NCBI GenBank assembly: GCA_021234535.1
Contig: CM037829.1
Coordinates: forward strand, 28,554,962 to 28,618,961
DNA length: 64,000 nt
Direction: 5' to 3'
From: Stichopus chloronotus
Lineage: Eukaryota; Echinodermata; Holothuroidea; Aspidochirotida; Stichopodidae
The position numbers were made by a program, and so were the translations under genes. The notes beneath the pieces are model-generated. The model was not told the DNA's origin. It did no database searches and saw only the letters and a program-made list of their open reading frames with translations. Of the stretch, positions 10,511 through 23,793 are shown piece by piece; positions within the stretch are counted from its first letter, which is position 1; each line of letters opens with the position of its first letter.

Positions 10511-12989
10511 AATCGCATGGCCGCGGGAAGGATGAAGTAGAGGGGTCCGCCCCCTATTTCTAAATAAGGTGTAATTTTGACTAAAGTACATCTTTAATGA
10601 TATTACACTACACGTAATGAGACTTTTTCATAGTGCCCATTTAAACATATACCCCAATTGTAATAGGCCCATGTTTGTGCCTTTTAATAATTTATTCCCC
10701 CTCCCCTTCCTCCCCTCTTCCACCTGTTGGAGGGTTGCGTTTGTCCTGAATGTGAGGGGGTAATGGTAACGTCTTTTAAAATGTTTTATGTATGAGTCAC
10801 TTCAGATGCACAACAACCTGCAGACAAATATACAGCAACGTCAGCATAAACACTATCTTGAGCGAGCTTATGGAACAACGTGGGTGTAACATACGAACGT
10901 AAGTTAGAACATGAAACTCTGTTCACGTTTAACGTCAGTATACAGCCAGTAACGTAAACTTAGAAAGAGCATACGTCAGCCTAGATGAGGTGTGGGGGAA
11001 AAATTTATTAAAAATCACCAACGTCAAGGGAATCCCCACTCTGAGTAAGGCAAAGACAAACAATGTTTGATCAAAACTTTAACCAACCGACGTGAATTCC
11101 ACTATCTACGTCATTGACTTTCATCGTAAAAACAGAAGCTGGGAATTTCGCACAACCCCCATAAACACTAAAACTTAAAAGGGCAATATGGCAAAATGGA
11201 CCCTTTTCATTTTATGTACTACCACATCAAGTTAACAGACGCTTGCCCTTAGTGTGGCATTCCTTGTAAAACGTGATGAGTAAAACATTAGTAACAAGAC
11301 GGAAATACGATTTTAAACTGAAATTTTTCAGTGACTGACAAACTTGTGTTGTGGAGATTGATAAATCTCTCTTTTTTTTCCTTCTTATAAACCTAGTTTG
11401 TTCTATATAAAAGGCTATTAAAATTGTGTATGGTGTGTTCTTCTTTTATCTTTCTTTTCTTTCCTTTCTTTCTTCCATTATCAGGTGATTAACTGTCATA
11501 TTCTCTAGAGCGAGACGACAGGTCGACTGGTTAAGATGAAAAGAGATTTGTGATAAAATTGTACGAACTGAATCCGTGAAGTTTTCATGGAGACGTAGCT
11601 TGGCCCAAAAGGGTGTAAGGCCAGCTTGATGAAAGGGTTCCAGACTGACGTTTGCGAGGAAAGGACCGTGAGGTATAAAATGTCTATCATCAGCGCCATG
11701 TTTTGACAGCCTACATTTATACGTCGTCGTATACTTATGTTTTTATAGATTAATTCCACTTTCGTATGACAGTTAATCCTTCAACAGACTGTTTCCTGTC
11801 GTAATTTTTTTTATGAGTCACAAACTTCAATTCAAGGAAGCTTTCCATGACAAATTCTTTCATATATGATATACCACAACGGTAAAAAACCCTGTCGCAG
11901 GCCTATGAAGTGTAACTGCTCTCATTTCAGTGCTTATATAGGTCCCGTTAACATAATGTGTGACTACAGAAAGCTTTTTGTTTACTCAGTTTAGGTCTAC
12001 CTATGCCACGTGATAAGGCTTGCAGATATAAGCCTACACAGGCCTTTATCCATGAAGGCTAATAGTTTGGAATGTGACAACTGTCCTAACTGATTGTGAT
12101 TCATGTAAAGAATTTCCCCTTTCCATGAAGTCAGCAGATTCTTAAAAGCTTACGTAACGGTGCTTTGGGAAATAATGTGTTATTTCACTGGGGTATCGTT
12201 CCGTTCCCCCTTGTGTAGTTTCTTTATTACACCGTCACCCCTCAACGCCACTGCTCTTCCTACACCCCTCTTCGTCCCCCACCCCAACCTGCGTGATAGC
12301 TTGAGTCGACTAATTGAAAGATTTTAATCCAAGGTTTCTAGCATCATTACCTCGCGTCATTTCCTGATTAACTTATGCACAAGGAAGTTTACGGGAGAAG
12401 ACGCAAGGTCGAAGGTCACCGTTCATGCCGCCATTGAGATCGATATTATTCGACGAGACGCACACTAGACTCCACCCACCAATGACAATGACACATCCTT
12501 TTTCAATTGTTAACGTTGACGTCATTTCCTTAACGTTTCCATTCAACTTAAAGGTCAGCTGGAATTCCCCAGCCCCCCCCCCCCTCCCCCATGCAGACAC
12601 CAAGCTAATGGTTTTGTACACGAGCTTCACATACGTCGGATGAAAAATCATTTGCTAGGCTTATACTTTACAGGAAAAATGTGTTTTAGAGATAAAAATA
12701 AGTTCAGACCTTAAAACTTGACTGACATGGCTCAGTATGTATCAACTAAATGCACAGCAAGGTGAAATTTGAGACTTTCAACTATGACTAGTGCAGAAAT
12801 AAATTTAAACATGGGATATGAAAATACTGTTAAGTTTTCGCAGTCTCAGTTAGTGAACTCACCAGCTAAAGCATTTTATCATGGAAAGTGACTGTTATGC
12901 AGTGCAAATAGCATACGTTATCGGCTACATTTTCAATTTCCCTGGAGTGATAAAGATGGGGCATATAAATTCAAGTTTATGTCTACTTC
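10511..12989. other. non-coding stretch, no gene seen
   Basis: No exon supported. A GC-rich block at 10510-10560 followed by C-rich DNA near 10690-10740 may be another decayed inserted element. A CRE octamer lies at 12517-12524 and a C run at 12568-12582. Confidence 0.5.
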
Positions 12990-13260
12990 CTTGTTCATTT
13001 TGGTAACTACTTTTCATGTTTCCTCGGCTTTGGAATGAGCTCCCTCGCATTGTAAGGCTCAGCACATCGCTAAGCGTATTCAAGAAAATTCTTAAAGCGT
13101 AACTGTTCAACATTGCTTTCCCTGACTACATGTAGGTCTAAGTTACAGCACTGTGTACATAATTTCTGCACTTTTTTTTCTTCGGTGTTCGTTTACCTAA
13201 AGCGTTTTTGAATAACGTTTTACTAAAGGCGCTGTATAAATTTAATAATAATTATAATGA
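12990..13260 (+). pseudogene. LINE (non-LTR retrotransposon) 3' end fragment
   Basis: The frame at 13025-13102 reads RLWNELPRIVRLSTSLSVFK and ends in LKA then TAA. The LWN-LP then SL--FK--LK pattern is the usual C-terminus of the reverse transcriptase ORF of CR1/L2/jockey-type LINEs. About 130 bp later the DNA reads GGCGCTGTATAAATTTAAT followed by TAATAATTATAA, a typical 3' tail for such LINEs. Only this 5'-truncated end is present. Confidence 0.75.
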
Positions 13261-13893
13261 ATGGTCCCTTGTCTTGGACGCTACATCGATGTATGTAAAT
13301 AGTGTCAGGTGCATGTTATTTCTGTATTAGGTCTAAGTGAAATTTCCATGTGCCTATCCCAGATCCAAACATACGTGGAATAAATCCGAAATCAAAAAAT
13401 CTGAAAGTCATCGACAAGAATCTTTGGTTCCTCTTCTACAGAATAAAAGTAAATCTTATAACACGGCCTGGTCGGTATTCTTTGAACACGCGTCAAGCAC
13501 GTGAGTCATCGTCGACACTGGAGGATCACAAACTTTGCAAAATGTATGATAAAGAATTCGACTTTGGTCGTGGCTTGCAATGAAATTTTCGAATCTTAGA
13601 AGATCTTTCCCTCATGTAAATTAAACCAAGAGATAATTTTTCACTTTATATTGGCGACCTTTGCGTATCTTCTCTAAATTTCATGAAACTCAGAATACAT
13701 TCATGACAATGTTCGGAATTTTGCACTAATTGAACATATGCCACATCTCCATCCAAACAAATATAAATAATATAAATAAACAAATAAATACAAAAAACTT
13801 TCTACCACTGCAAAGTACAATATAATGTTCAAACAGATTTAAATGTTAGTGTTCCTCTTCTTACTGTCTTAGGTGACGTAACTAGTGACGTTT

Positions 13894-13976
13894 GTAGAGA
13901 GTTATCAAGGGGAGACTGACGTCAGTTGAAATATATATAAGAGGACCCATCACCTTTAAAAAGGAATGGTTGAAAG
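13894..13976 (+). repeat. CRE-bearing dispersed repeat, copy 1 (partner at 23.7 kb)
   Basis: This aligns in the same orientation with 23712-23793: shared blocks are TATCAAG or ATCAAGA, AGACTGACGTCA, and ATCACCTTTAAA about 40 bp later. The copies are diverged but the CRE octamer is unchanged in both. Confidence 0.55.
13917..13941 (+). promoter_or_regulatory. CRE octamer next to a TATA-like box
   Basis: TGACGTCA (13917-13924) is followed 9 bp later by TATATAAG (13934-13941). This order fits a core promoter, but I see no coding exon downstream apart from a LINE fragment. It may be the internal promoter of the repeat it sits in, or chance. Confidence 0.25.
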
Positions 13977-14232
13977 GTGTTTCGCAAATTTATAACATCG
14001 AAGAACAAGAAGATTAAACTTGCAGTCTTTTCATTATAATTACTTTCTTATTATGTGCAGCAAACTGGATAGAATGCTTAGCACAGTTCTTTTAGTGTGT
14101 GCGTGTGTGTACGTGTATATGTGTCAGTGCGTGAGAGGTCATACGGGTGGAGGTGGAGAGTTGAGGGCTTAAGAAAATATGTTCGAATCAATCAAAACAT
14201 GCTGTGAGTCATACAAGACTGAAGGGTAAAAC

Positions 14233-14645
14233 TTGCTGCTACGTGGGAATTGTCAAGAATGTAAAATCGAAAATGACACTAATCGACCACTTCATTTACC
14301 CCTTACTGAACTTTTGGACAAATCTAAAAGAAATTTAAGAAATCCTTCAATTTTGTCTAAATGTAGGATCCATCTTTTTAAGAAGTCATTCCTTCATAGT
14401 GCTGCAGTATTCGTCCAATCAGATAACTTAGGTCTTTTACTGTAGTTTGAATCAGTGCAATCTTTTTACATATTGACCTTCTAACAACCTTTATCAAGGT
14501 TCTTAAACATGGATATTTGCAAATTATGTAACCATGTTTTGTAACCTTGTTTATCTTTTTGGTCTCTGATTATTTTTGTACTCCTGTTTATGAATACTTG
14601 CAATTTATTTATACAGTGGTTTTAATAAATGAAATGAAATGACTT
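14233..14645 (+). pseudogene. probable second LINE 3' end fragment
   Basis: An open frame of 70 codons (14233-14445) includes NLRNPS, then a CR-hydrophobic stretch and FKKSFLHSA, which resembles the tail of some LINE reverse transcriptase proteins just before a WN-LP motif; that last motif is not recognisable here. The segment ends about 190 bp later in TTTTAATAAATGAAATGAAATG, a tail of short GAAAT repeats as expected at a LINE 3' end. A GT-rich microsatellite lies just upstream (14096-14135). Confidence 0.5.
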
Positions 14646-17600
14646 TGTTCCATTTCAGACACAAAAAATAATAAATCAGAAAATTCCTTTTTAAATTAAA
14701 TCAAAGCAAACAAACCAACATATTTCTGCTTTATCGTCTACATCATCGTTTTTTATTAGCTTATTGAAACCGAAAAAAAAAACCAGGAGGTATCTTTTTT
14801 TTTCGGAAACATGAGGGTTCCTCTTCGATAAGATCCGGGTTAGATCAAATAGCTCCATGATAAGTTAGATCAACTCTACTTGTTGTTGTTTCTAAAACTT
14901 TCGTTCCGAGGTTACAAAGTCAAGCTACGAGGAGGACAGTTTGTTGTTTCCGAGCTTAGATAAAAGTATACCAGATGAAGGAAAAATATGAAATAATGAT
15001 ATTGGTCACTTACACATTACTCTTTATTGCAAAGTGAAGTTAACTAATCGAGTAAAGTCGTACATTCTTTTGTTTCTCCTTTTACCATCAAACGAACACA
15101 ACAGGGTATTGGGCTATGAGTTACTCTCTCTTCTTTTCTTTCTTTGTTTTACAAAAAAAAAAAAGAACGACACAATGCAATTCTCTTATCTTGTTTAGAC
15201 GATCTTTCTGAAACCGTTGTGCAGCCTTCCAAATAGTCTTGATTCCTCATACACAACTTCTTTTTTTTTTTTTTTTTGAACAAGAAGACATCATTCTGTA
15301 GTTGTGCAAACACAATTCTAAAGAAAGAAAGCAAGCAGTCATTAAAATGTTTTCACTCACTTGCAAGTCGCCATGTAAGTGCGAAATTACCTGGTCGTGA
15401 CGTCACAATTTCCCCTCCACAAGTCACCTAGTATTGCATGTGCATGTACTACGTCATACCCTCCAAACATGGAGACAAGCTATAGCCTACAACAACAGCG
15501 GAATATTTGAAGTAATATTTGGAAAGACGTCATTACTAAAATGATACCTTTACTGTCGTGACCACTTGTAAATAGATGTATATTAAGTGTAGGTTGAAAC
15601 TGAAGTAGCCATCATCACCTCTAAAAAGGTCATTGGGATCATTCTTTTTCTTTAAATGTACGAGGGGACAGTAGGGGGTTATGTATTTATTACTCTACCT
15701 TCAAAATGTTGCAGATTGCTAATTATTGTTCTTGTAGATTCCATAATGCCTTCACAACAGAAATCCGCGTCCTCTGTAAAAGCATTTGATATGCACCTTA
15801 ACATCTGTGCCAATATACATATAGAACATATATCGTCACCGAACGTTTTCGCAGAAGTGGTGCATATGATATCTTGCATAAAACCAGTAATTTTTTGTTT
15901 GCATACAACGGATCTCTCATACACTGCAACGTTTCACGTTGTGCCGAGATGAGTTCATTCTACTGACAGAAACATTGCATAGAAACTCTAATTACCGCTT
16001 TACTGAGAACTTCGTATTAAAAACAAAAGAACGATAGAGACAAAAGCTAAAACAAACAAAGGAAAAGCTAAAATATTTACACCTACTTTTGCTTTTTCCT
16101 GATCACGCTTAAATTAGACCAACCGAAAAGGAAAGAAGACAATGTTCCCAAGATGAACGTTCCGCAATTGGAAGGAAGAGGAATGCCGTCATGTATGAGT
16201 TAATGACATTTTGGCAAATATCACCTAAAATATTACTTGACTTTGCTTTTTGTTGTTCATGTTTCCTTGCCAATAAATGGATTGCCTTCTTACCTGGAAT
16301 ATTGACGTACCCTGAATTGGAATATCAATTAAAATGCAAATTTATTTTCGTGACAATAGTTTTTTTTTTTTCAGTTGATAATATGAAAGGTACAATATGA
16401 GGAGAATTTGAAGGTGACTCATATATTTGTCCATGGATCACATTAGGCAAAACTGAAATTATTGAAATTACTTGGTGTAACTTTTTTCCTGAAAGTTGAC
16501 TGTGGTATTTTTTTTTAATGTTCGCATGATTCAAAAAGGGGTTGGGAGAGCACGGTAAGGGATCTGTTGTAGGAGAACAACTGTCTCGTGCAGAGTTTAA
16601 ACGTAAATATTCTTTTCGTGATGTTCTACGGATTGCGACCATCCCAGGGAATTGGAGGGATACATCATGTAGTTTAACTTAATGTACTGTTGACAAGTAA
16701 ACTAATGAAACTTCTTTTTTTTTTCTTCGAAGCATACATTCAGGATGTGGTTTTCAGTAAAAGTGCAACAAGTTTACACCACATTTATCGAATCAGATAA
16801 CAAATAAATACTCGCAATTTACTTGTTTAAATCCACGAAAATGTGGTCTGGTGAAAAGTCAACATAGGAACCCGTCTTCAGGCCTTAAAATGGACATTTT
16901 GAGAGAATTTTGTAAAAAAAAACAGAGATGTTTTGAAAAGAAACTGGTAAAAAATTAACAGCCAAGGTCTGTGTGAGAGATTTTGTTCATTATTTTCATA
17001 ATTATTATTATTACCTCTGTGTTATTCCTCAGATTTACATCATTCTTCCTGTTCGCAAGGCTAAAATTTGCACTCGATAATACTAAAACACAAATCGGTT
17101 TTATCTCCTAACATTTTTATCATTAGAATACTTCATCATAATGCCAAAAAATGTGAAAAAAAAACCATCATTTGCAACATAACTGAAAAGGTATCATTTC
17201 TTACCAGGTTAAAATATTGACAACCGGATCTTTTTGTTGAGCTGTATGTATACGTTTCATTATACATAGCAGTTCTACGAGATAATTCGCCTGCTAAATT
17301 CTATAATAACACAGTTATTGCTTAAATTCTCGATAATTTACAAAACAGAAACACGATTTATATTGTGTAAGTATTTTTTTTTTTGGGGGGGGGCATTTAG
17401 TCATACATATAGCTAAAAAGAAAAAAGCAATTTCAAGATCTAATTATCGTGAAAGAAAAGTAGGTGATTGTATTTTAAGTCTTAAGGAAACAAACACACC
17501 CTTCAAAAAAAAATTGCCAATACAGCAGGTTCATTCATTTTTTCTTCTTTTTTTTTTCTTTTTTGTTTTTCATTTTTTTTTTTTTTGCTTTTGAGTAGAG

Positions 17601-19992
17601 GCAGTATTTTGATGGACCACCATCAACGCATGAATTAACTTATAATATCCAAAAGGGTTTGTGTTAACCGTTCTGTTCAAAGCTTTCAGCAATAAAGGGG
17701 CTTATTTTCTTACTTTTTGGTATAACTCTTCCTCTACTTTGCAGTAACCGGGTACAGTTTGACTTCACCTTTTGTAATCCTAGTTTTCATCTAAGTTTCT
17801 TCAAAGACTAATTGACTTTTCCTGAAGGTGTTAAGAAATAAGTTTATTGCTTGTGTCATTCTTGTAGAAGAGCCTGTGTTTTTTTTCTCTCTCGTCTTTT
17901 TCTTAGAAAATTGTGTTTATAGAAAGCGGTAAAACATATATACATATTTTTTTTAATGTCACGAGGTAATGAGATCGTGTACCAGCTATAGCATGACCGA
18001 GGAGCTAAGGTACAGGTTTTTAAATTTTGTGGAAATGAGGGAATTGATGGAGACTCTTTCTCATCAATGGTTAGTTTTGAAGTCACCATTGGCCATTTTT
18101 CAGTTTGCTGTTAAGGAACCTTTTTCATGGAAATGTTGCACGACGTTTTTGTGGGACAAATTTGAATTTGTACAGTTACGAATAGTTCGGTTAGGATGAG
18201 TTGCTTTCAACAGAAAAGATCAATTGACCTCTTATACCTGATGTATTTTTCATTGATCAATCCTGAAGATTTGGTCACTGAGTTGTTTTGATGAGGGTAT
18301 AGTCGTGAAAAATACAAAATGATCAATTCCCACAGTTTGTGTACTAACACAAACTTTTGAGCAAAAGTAGATATATAGGCCTTACACCGGGCCGATCGTG
18401 GGTACAACTCGTGTTCAATATACCACCTAACGTACCACACTTGGAAATGGACTTCTATACTGTTGGCAAGGCATCACGTTTCTTTCTAGATGTTTGGTGG
18501 AAGTGAGTTGTGATGGACACCGTTCCCTCAGACGAGCGCTATGATTTTCTCCTTACTATACAGTTGCTCAAAGTAAATGTTGAACTTTAACTTTGTGAGA
18601 GGGCAGCATTTAACTAGGTGGGATGAGGTGTTCGTCAAACCCTTAAAGTTCTTCATGTCACTATTTGTGTCAATTCCTCAAACAAGTACTAACCTAATTT
18701 TCTAATTGGCATGTAAACAAAACGCAAAATATCAAAAGGAAAGCAATAAAATCTGGAACAGATAACAGTTTCACAGGAAACATTAATTTTAATGTGACGC
18801 TCCAAATAACAAGCATTGCCATTTACTTTCTCCTCCAAATACGAAAACTTAACAAACAAAGCAGAAACCAGATGAAAAATATCAAGAGTATCATAGCTTT
18901 TGAGGTATCAAGAGTAACATAGCTTTTGAGGTACTACACTGTTTAATAATACTGATATTGCAGGATTCGTTCTTATTGCCTCAGAAGGACACCTTCGATG
19001 TTACTTCAGTATCGTTACATCATTTCTGTATAGTTTGGATGCCATGTATTAATGTCATTTTGTTGGAGTTTCTTAAATTTAGGATTACGTATTCGTAGCC
19101 AAAGACATGAGCGTCAACTCACACAATCCATCTCACTGTATTACTACTGTAAAGCATGTCCACATTGATTGTAAGTTTTTAGAGTTTTAATGAGCACAAG
19201 TTTAAAGTTTTAATGAACACACGTCTATCCACTTTTAAAGAGGCTCATTGAGTTGTTTTGTGAAATTCACTCAATTTTTCTAAACCGGTCAAGTTTCCTT
19301 CACATACTAATGACAAACAGTCAAACTAAAAGGATTTCAAAGTTTTACATACGTTGGAACATTAATGAGTGAGTAACCAACGATTAAATTTGGATTTTGA
19401 AACTTTGTGACCAGACATTTTCACATTAGTACATTCACATGCACACAATCAGAGCAAGTCACGGTCAAAAATTCGAAAAAAATTGACAGTTTTCATATAA
19501 CTATTGGATGTGAAACTTGATTAATTATGCTAATTGTGAGTATTGTCGTGTGTTTGTTTACTTCAAAATCACCGCAATCTTTACTGATATCAACTCAATG
19601 AGCCCCTTTAAGACGGGCCAATGGATTACTCATTTTTCAAGAAAAAATACACATTTTCATTCGTTTATCTTATTAAAATATATGCGTAAATGTCTCAATG
19701 AATGGCTCGCACCATAAATCTCAATGTATGATGAAGAACTTAGACTTTAACTGTGGTAGCGTTGAATAAGATAACGGAACTTTTCGCAGAACTGGTACTT
19801 ATAGGCAATCCTATGTGACACGGCAAAGAGATGTATTTTGTGATTTTCTCATCTGCTGCTAAAATTTTCAATTAATTTTGTTGCAAACTATACGAATCTG
19901 CTACTCGTTGTCTTACTTATATACGAATGCGAATCTGCCACACATTATCATACAATTATACTTTGCATCGTGTACTGAGAAGGTATTCTACT
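14646..19992. other. non-coding stretch, no gene seen
   Basis: No exon supported. It is AT-rich, with T tracts near 15263, 16360, 17380 and 17545-17587, and a CRE octamer at 15398-15405. The minus-strand frame 16325-16642 (105 codons) has no recognisable domain. Confidence 0.55.
18880..18931 (+). repeat. 26-bp tandem duplication
   Basis: Two adjacent 26-bp copies (18880-18905 and 18906-18931) differ at one base. The sharing of ATAGCTTTTGAGG makes this a recent local duplication. Confidence 0.85.
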
Positions 19993-20187
19993 CAGGCCCG
20001 TATGCAGCTTCTTCAGTGGGGGGGGGGGGTCGATTTTACTACAAGTGGAACATTTTACCCGACAATTATGACCAACAAACTAAAACTCATTGTATATGTT
20101 GCTAACGTAGGCCTACTACCATAGGCTGAGCGGAATCTTCAAATCTTCCGAACCCCCAGAACCCCCCCCCCCCCCGATACGGCCCTG
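19993..20187. mobile_element. small inverted-repeat DNA transposon (MITE-like), 195 bp
   Basis: The left end reads CAGGCCCGTATG and the right end, reverse-complemented, reads CAGGGCCGTATC, giving terminal inverted repeats. The element is flanked by the direct repeat CTACT (19988-19992 and 20188-20192), a likely target-site duplication. Inside each end is a long G run (left, near 20019-20029) or C run (right, near 20162-20175). It has no coding capacity. The 5-bp duplication is uncertain because the next two flanking bases also match element sequence. Confidence 0.6.
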
Positions 20188-20192
20188 CTACT

Positions 20193-23100
20193 CACAAAGA
20201 TGTTATGAATAGACACTGATACTTGCTTTAAAACCTACCAGTTTTTTTTCCCAATCGGTACTTTACACTAGTTCCTTTATACAACAATCAAGTTTGTGTG
20301 CTTTAAATATATTTTTCGTATTTTTCCCCAAAAAGAACATGCTGACAAAGCTAAATGCAAGATTCGAGGTGCAAATTTATTTTGCTCTTGAAATAACAAA
20401 GAAAGAATAACATTTATTTCATGAATTCAATTCTTTCGACTGGTATCATGTTTTCGTCTCAAAATTTTGTACTTTAAACAAATCCTACAGAGGAATCAGA
20501 CGCTTGTCTTACAGCAAAAACAAAAATCGTATTTTAAACCAATATTTATGTCCACAGAATTATAGTTTATTCAAAATAAGGAAATAGCATACCCTTCTTT
20601 TCAATCAATAAGTTTCCGACAGTCAGGAATTCAGTTTATTTTGTTGCTCAAGAACAATTTTTTCAAACAAACTTCCAAAAATTCAAATGATAGATCTTAT
20701 ATATATAAGTCATCTTATGTATACTGTTTTAAGGAGATGAAGCTTTTACAGACTAATTGGTGAGCTTTCGATTTTACAATGATCATAACCTATTTTTGTA
20801 TACCATGTCGATGTATTTTAAATTTCCCTTATTTCCCTTTAAACCAGTGCTCTACGTTTGAAACGTCGGCGACAATGTGTCATAAAAAATGATCTCTCAC
20901 GGAAGAGTGCCTATACAGATTCGATGTAAGGTCGTTTTGTCCAAGTTTGCACTATTGTTGCTCTTGTTTACCATCGCTTCCCTTCTTTCAAGCTGTATAC
21001 TTTCCTGTTTTTGAACCCTAATGTGGCCTGATCACTAGAGAGCCTGCTACTAAATTCGTTGGCCTGATACACTATACTAAGTGTTACACAACGGTCCAGC
21101 ACATTTCAATGTATCTTTGAAACTTTTCTCCATAACGAACTGGTTATTGCTGTGCTATTTTCTTTCTTTTTTGAAGGGGGGCAGGCGAATGTTCATAAAA
21201 GGTATGGCAGAGTATTTACAATTTAAGCAAAAGAAATACTTTCTTTTCAATGTCATCAAACGTCATAAATGTAACTTTCTTTAGATAAAGTTTTTTTTTT
21301 TATATTCCACTATTTTCGTTGTGTTTTAACCCCTTCCTTTCCACCATAAATTTTACCAGTCCTACGTAAACCAAGCAAATGACATTATACATAACACAAT
21401 CATAGACGTATATCAAGCACTCACGTAAAAGTTGAAAATAATTTCTACTTTCATTTACTTATTTATTTTTTTCGTTTGTTGTTTTTCCTTGTTTGCGTGA
21501 TTGCTTGTGTACGTTGCATCTCTATATGTTTATTTTCGTTTTTAATTTACTTGGGCTTTTATTATATTTATTTTAAATCTTATTATTCTCAAACAGCCAA
21601 TATACTTACTGTTTTCTTTTGAGGGTGTCATTAACAGCTATTTTTGTGAACGAACTTCAGCGTTAGTTTTCTAAATCATAGGAGTCGATTGGTACATACA
21701 CCCAACACACTTAGAGTAATAGCCATCAGGCTATGTTATTTTTGGACTTTTTTAAGTGCACAGTTTTTTAGAAGTTGTAAGAATCCAGAGGAAACGTCTT
21801 TTACAACTAATTTGTAGTTAGAATAAAGTGAAAGAATGATAAATTATCAATATCTGTTTATTAATATTTAACTGTCCCAGAAGTAGTTGCCCTCGAGTGT
21901 ATACCATAGAGTAACATCTACGGTGAGGTAGATAGAGAACTTCGCTGTATGTTATTTGGAGCAGATGCAGGATGCCATTTTAAAGTTCACCCACAATGCC
22001 GTAGTTTCTGAAGAAGACAGAGCCGGTCAATATTGTAACTGTATCATGGATACTTGATTTATGGAGGTATTCAATGTACACTTCCCTTATGACACCAATT
22101 AGTTGAATCGTCTGTGTTTAAAAAATAGTCACTTCAGCAGTGCATATACATTTTCAAAATGGCGGAGACGAAGAAAACTTTTTTTTATCAGAACGCTGTA
22201 ACCAGACGAATAATAAGGCATATATGTATGGTGACTACACCAATTAAATTCTCAAGCAGTCTCCGAAAAGGCACTCATTCATTAAGCGCCAACAAATGAC
22301 GTTTCCAACACTGGAAAACATTTCTTCAAGTGTGGTTCCACACAAGAGGAAAGAGGGAAAATTTCGAATATGTAATCGCATTTCCGCATGCTTATATTCT
22401 CATGCATATGTGCATAAAGTGTAAGTCATCGGAAAGGCGCCATTTGTATTATCGTGTGTTAACTCGAACGACAGTATAAAGGTTGTTGATTGGCAAATGG
22501 CGAGCATCTCACATCACTGATCGTTGAAGGCACTCGGAAAAATATATTTACATAGTAGTTTTGAATTCATACACCAGAAGGTTATTCTTTGCCAGACTAT
22601 TTTCATTCAAAACAATTGGAAAACTCATCCGTAAAAAAGAACATATCTCAGAGTCAAAACGATATCCTTAACTAAAGTAGAAATAAAAGGGATTGTAAAT
22701 GTTCGACCAGTTTTGAGTACTCTTGAATTATCGGGACAATACGTGAGATACTAAGTATAGACGGAAAACAATGAATGATAAAATATGTAAACAAATACAG
22801 GACAAAATGTTCCAAACGTTAAAACACGGGTTACTGGAGGCAGGAGGCTGTATGCAAGAGTTTTATTCTCAGGCTGCTACGTGCAGTTTTACCTAAAAAC
22901 AATTAAACATAAACAGATTACCTTCATAAACCTGCAGGCTCATTTCGTCTACTAAGTTTCGTCTATCGAGGTATGATTCAGTATCTGGACTTATCCTTAG
23001 TGTAATACTTTCTGGTCATCTTACTTTTATCGCAGTTTTTCGAGTGTTTTTGTAATTTCTGTTTATCGGGTTTCCTCAATGCTTCGAAACATCATGGATA

Positions 23101-23711
23101 ACTTGGCTACATTGATTCCTGCTTGAAACGATCAAGAATCCACATGTTGTTAGATAAATCGTAAAGTAGCGCTCGGAAATGCCATGAAAAATTTTGGTTC
23201 AATTAATCTATTTTCAAAATTGACGTCTTTTTTCTACTTAGGGCATTTTCCGACAAACTTTGTAATTGGCAAATCATTTTTAGAACAAATGTGTTAAGGA
23301 GATATATTTATACTCGATCTGTAAGAAGAAAGTGCAAACGTTATGTAAGATAAATGTCTTTACTACAGTACCAATCTTCTTTTAATTAGGCTGTAGAAGA
23401 TACAAGGAATATACTAGATGTGGATCTGTCCACCAACATTAAGGGAGCGACTGAAATTCGTGTACGGAAAAGATGACAGAACAATAGAATAGATATTTAA
23501 TATTGTTATAACACACCGTGATTGATTGTCTTATAATATCTCACGGGACGTCAATATCTTCTTGACCAATTCTGTGCAAACGTTGCTTGCATGCGGTTAC
23601 TCCAGGTATACTCGTGTGCAGAGAATAATGCTACCATGATACCAAAGAGGTATCGATATAAACACCCTACCAGTGAGGCACTATCTCCTCCAAGGATGCC
23701 CTTAAACTTGT
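20193..23711. other. non-coding stretch with YY1-like motifs near 22.2-22.5 kb
   Basis: No exon supported. Three ATGGCG/CGCCAT motifs occur at 22156-22165, 22436-22446 and 22494-22502, with a TATAAAG and a CCAAT-type ATTGG between or beside the last two. This could be a promoter or chance; no coding exon follows. Confidence 0.4.
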
Positions 23712-23793
23712 GAGTATAGTAATCAAGAACAGACTGACGTCATCTGAGATATTCATGGGAAGACCAATCACCTTTAAAGGGCAAAGATTCAAT
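23712..23793 (+). repeat. CRE-bearing dispersed repeat, copy 2
   Basis: Partner of 13894-13976. The CRE octamer lies at 23737-23744 and the ATCACCTTTAAA block about 25 bp after it. This copy lacks the TATA-like box. Confidence 0.55.
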
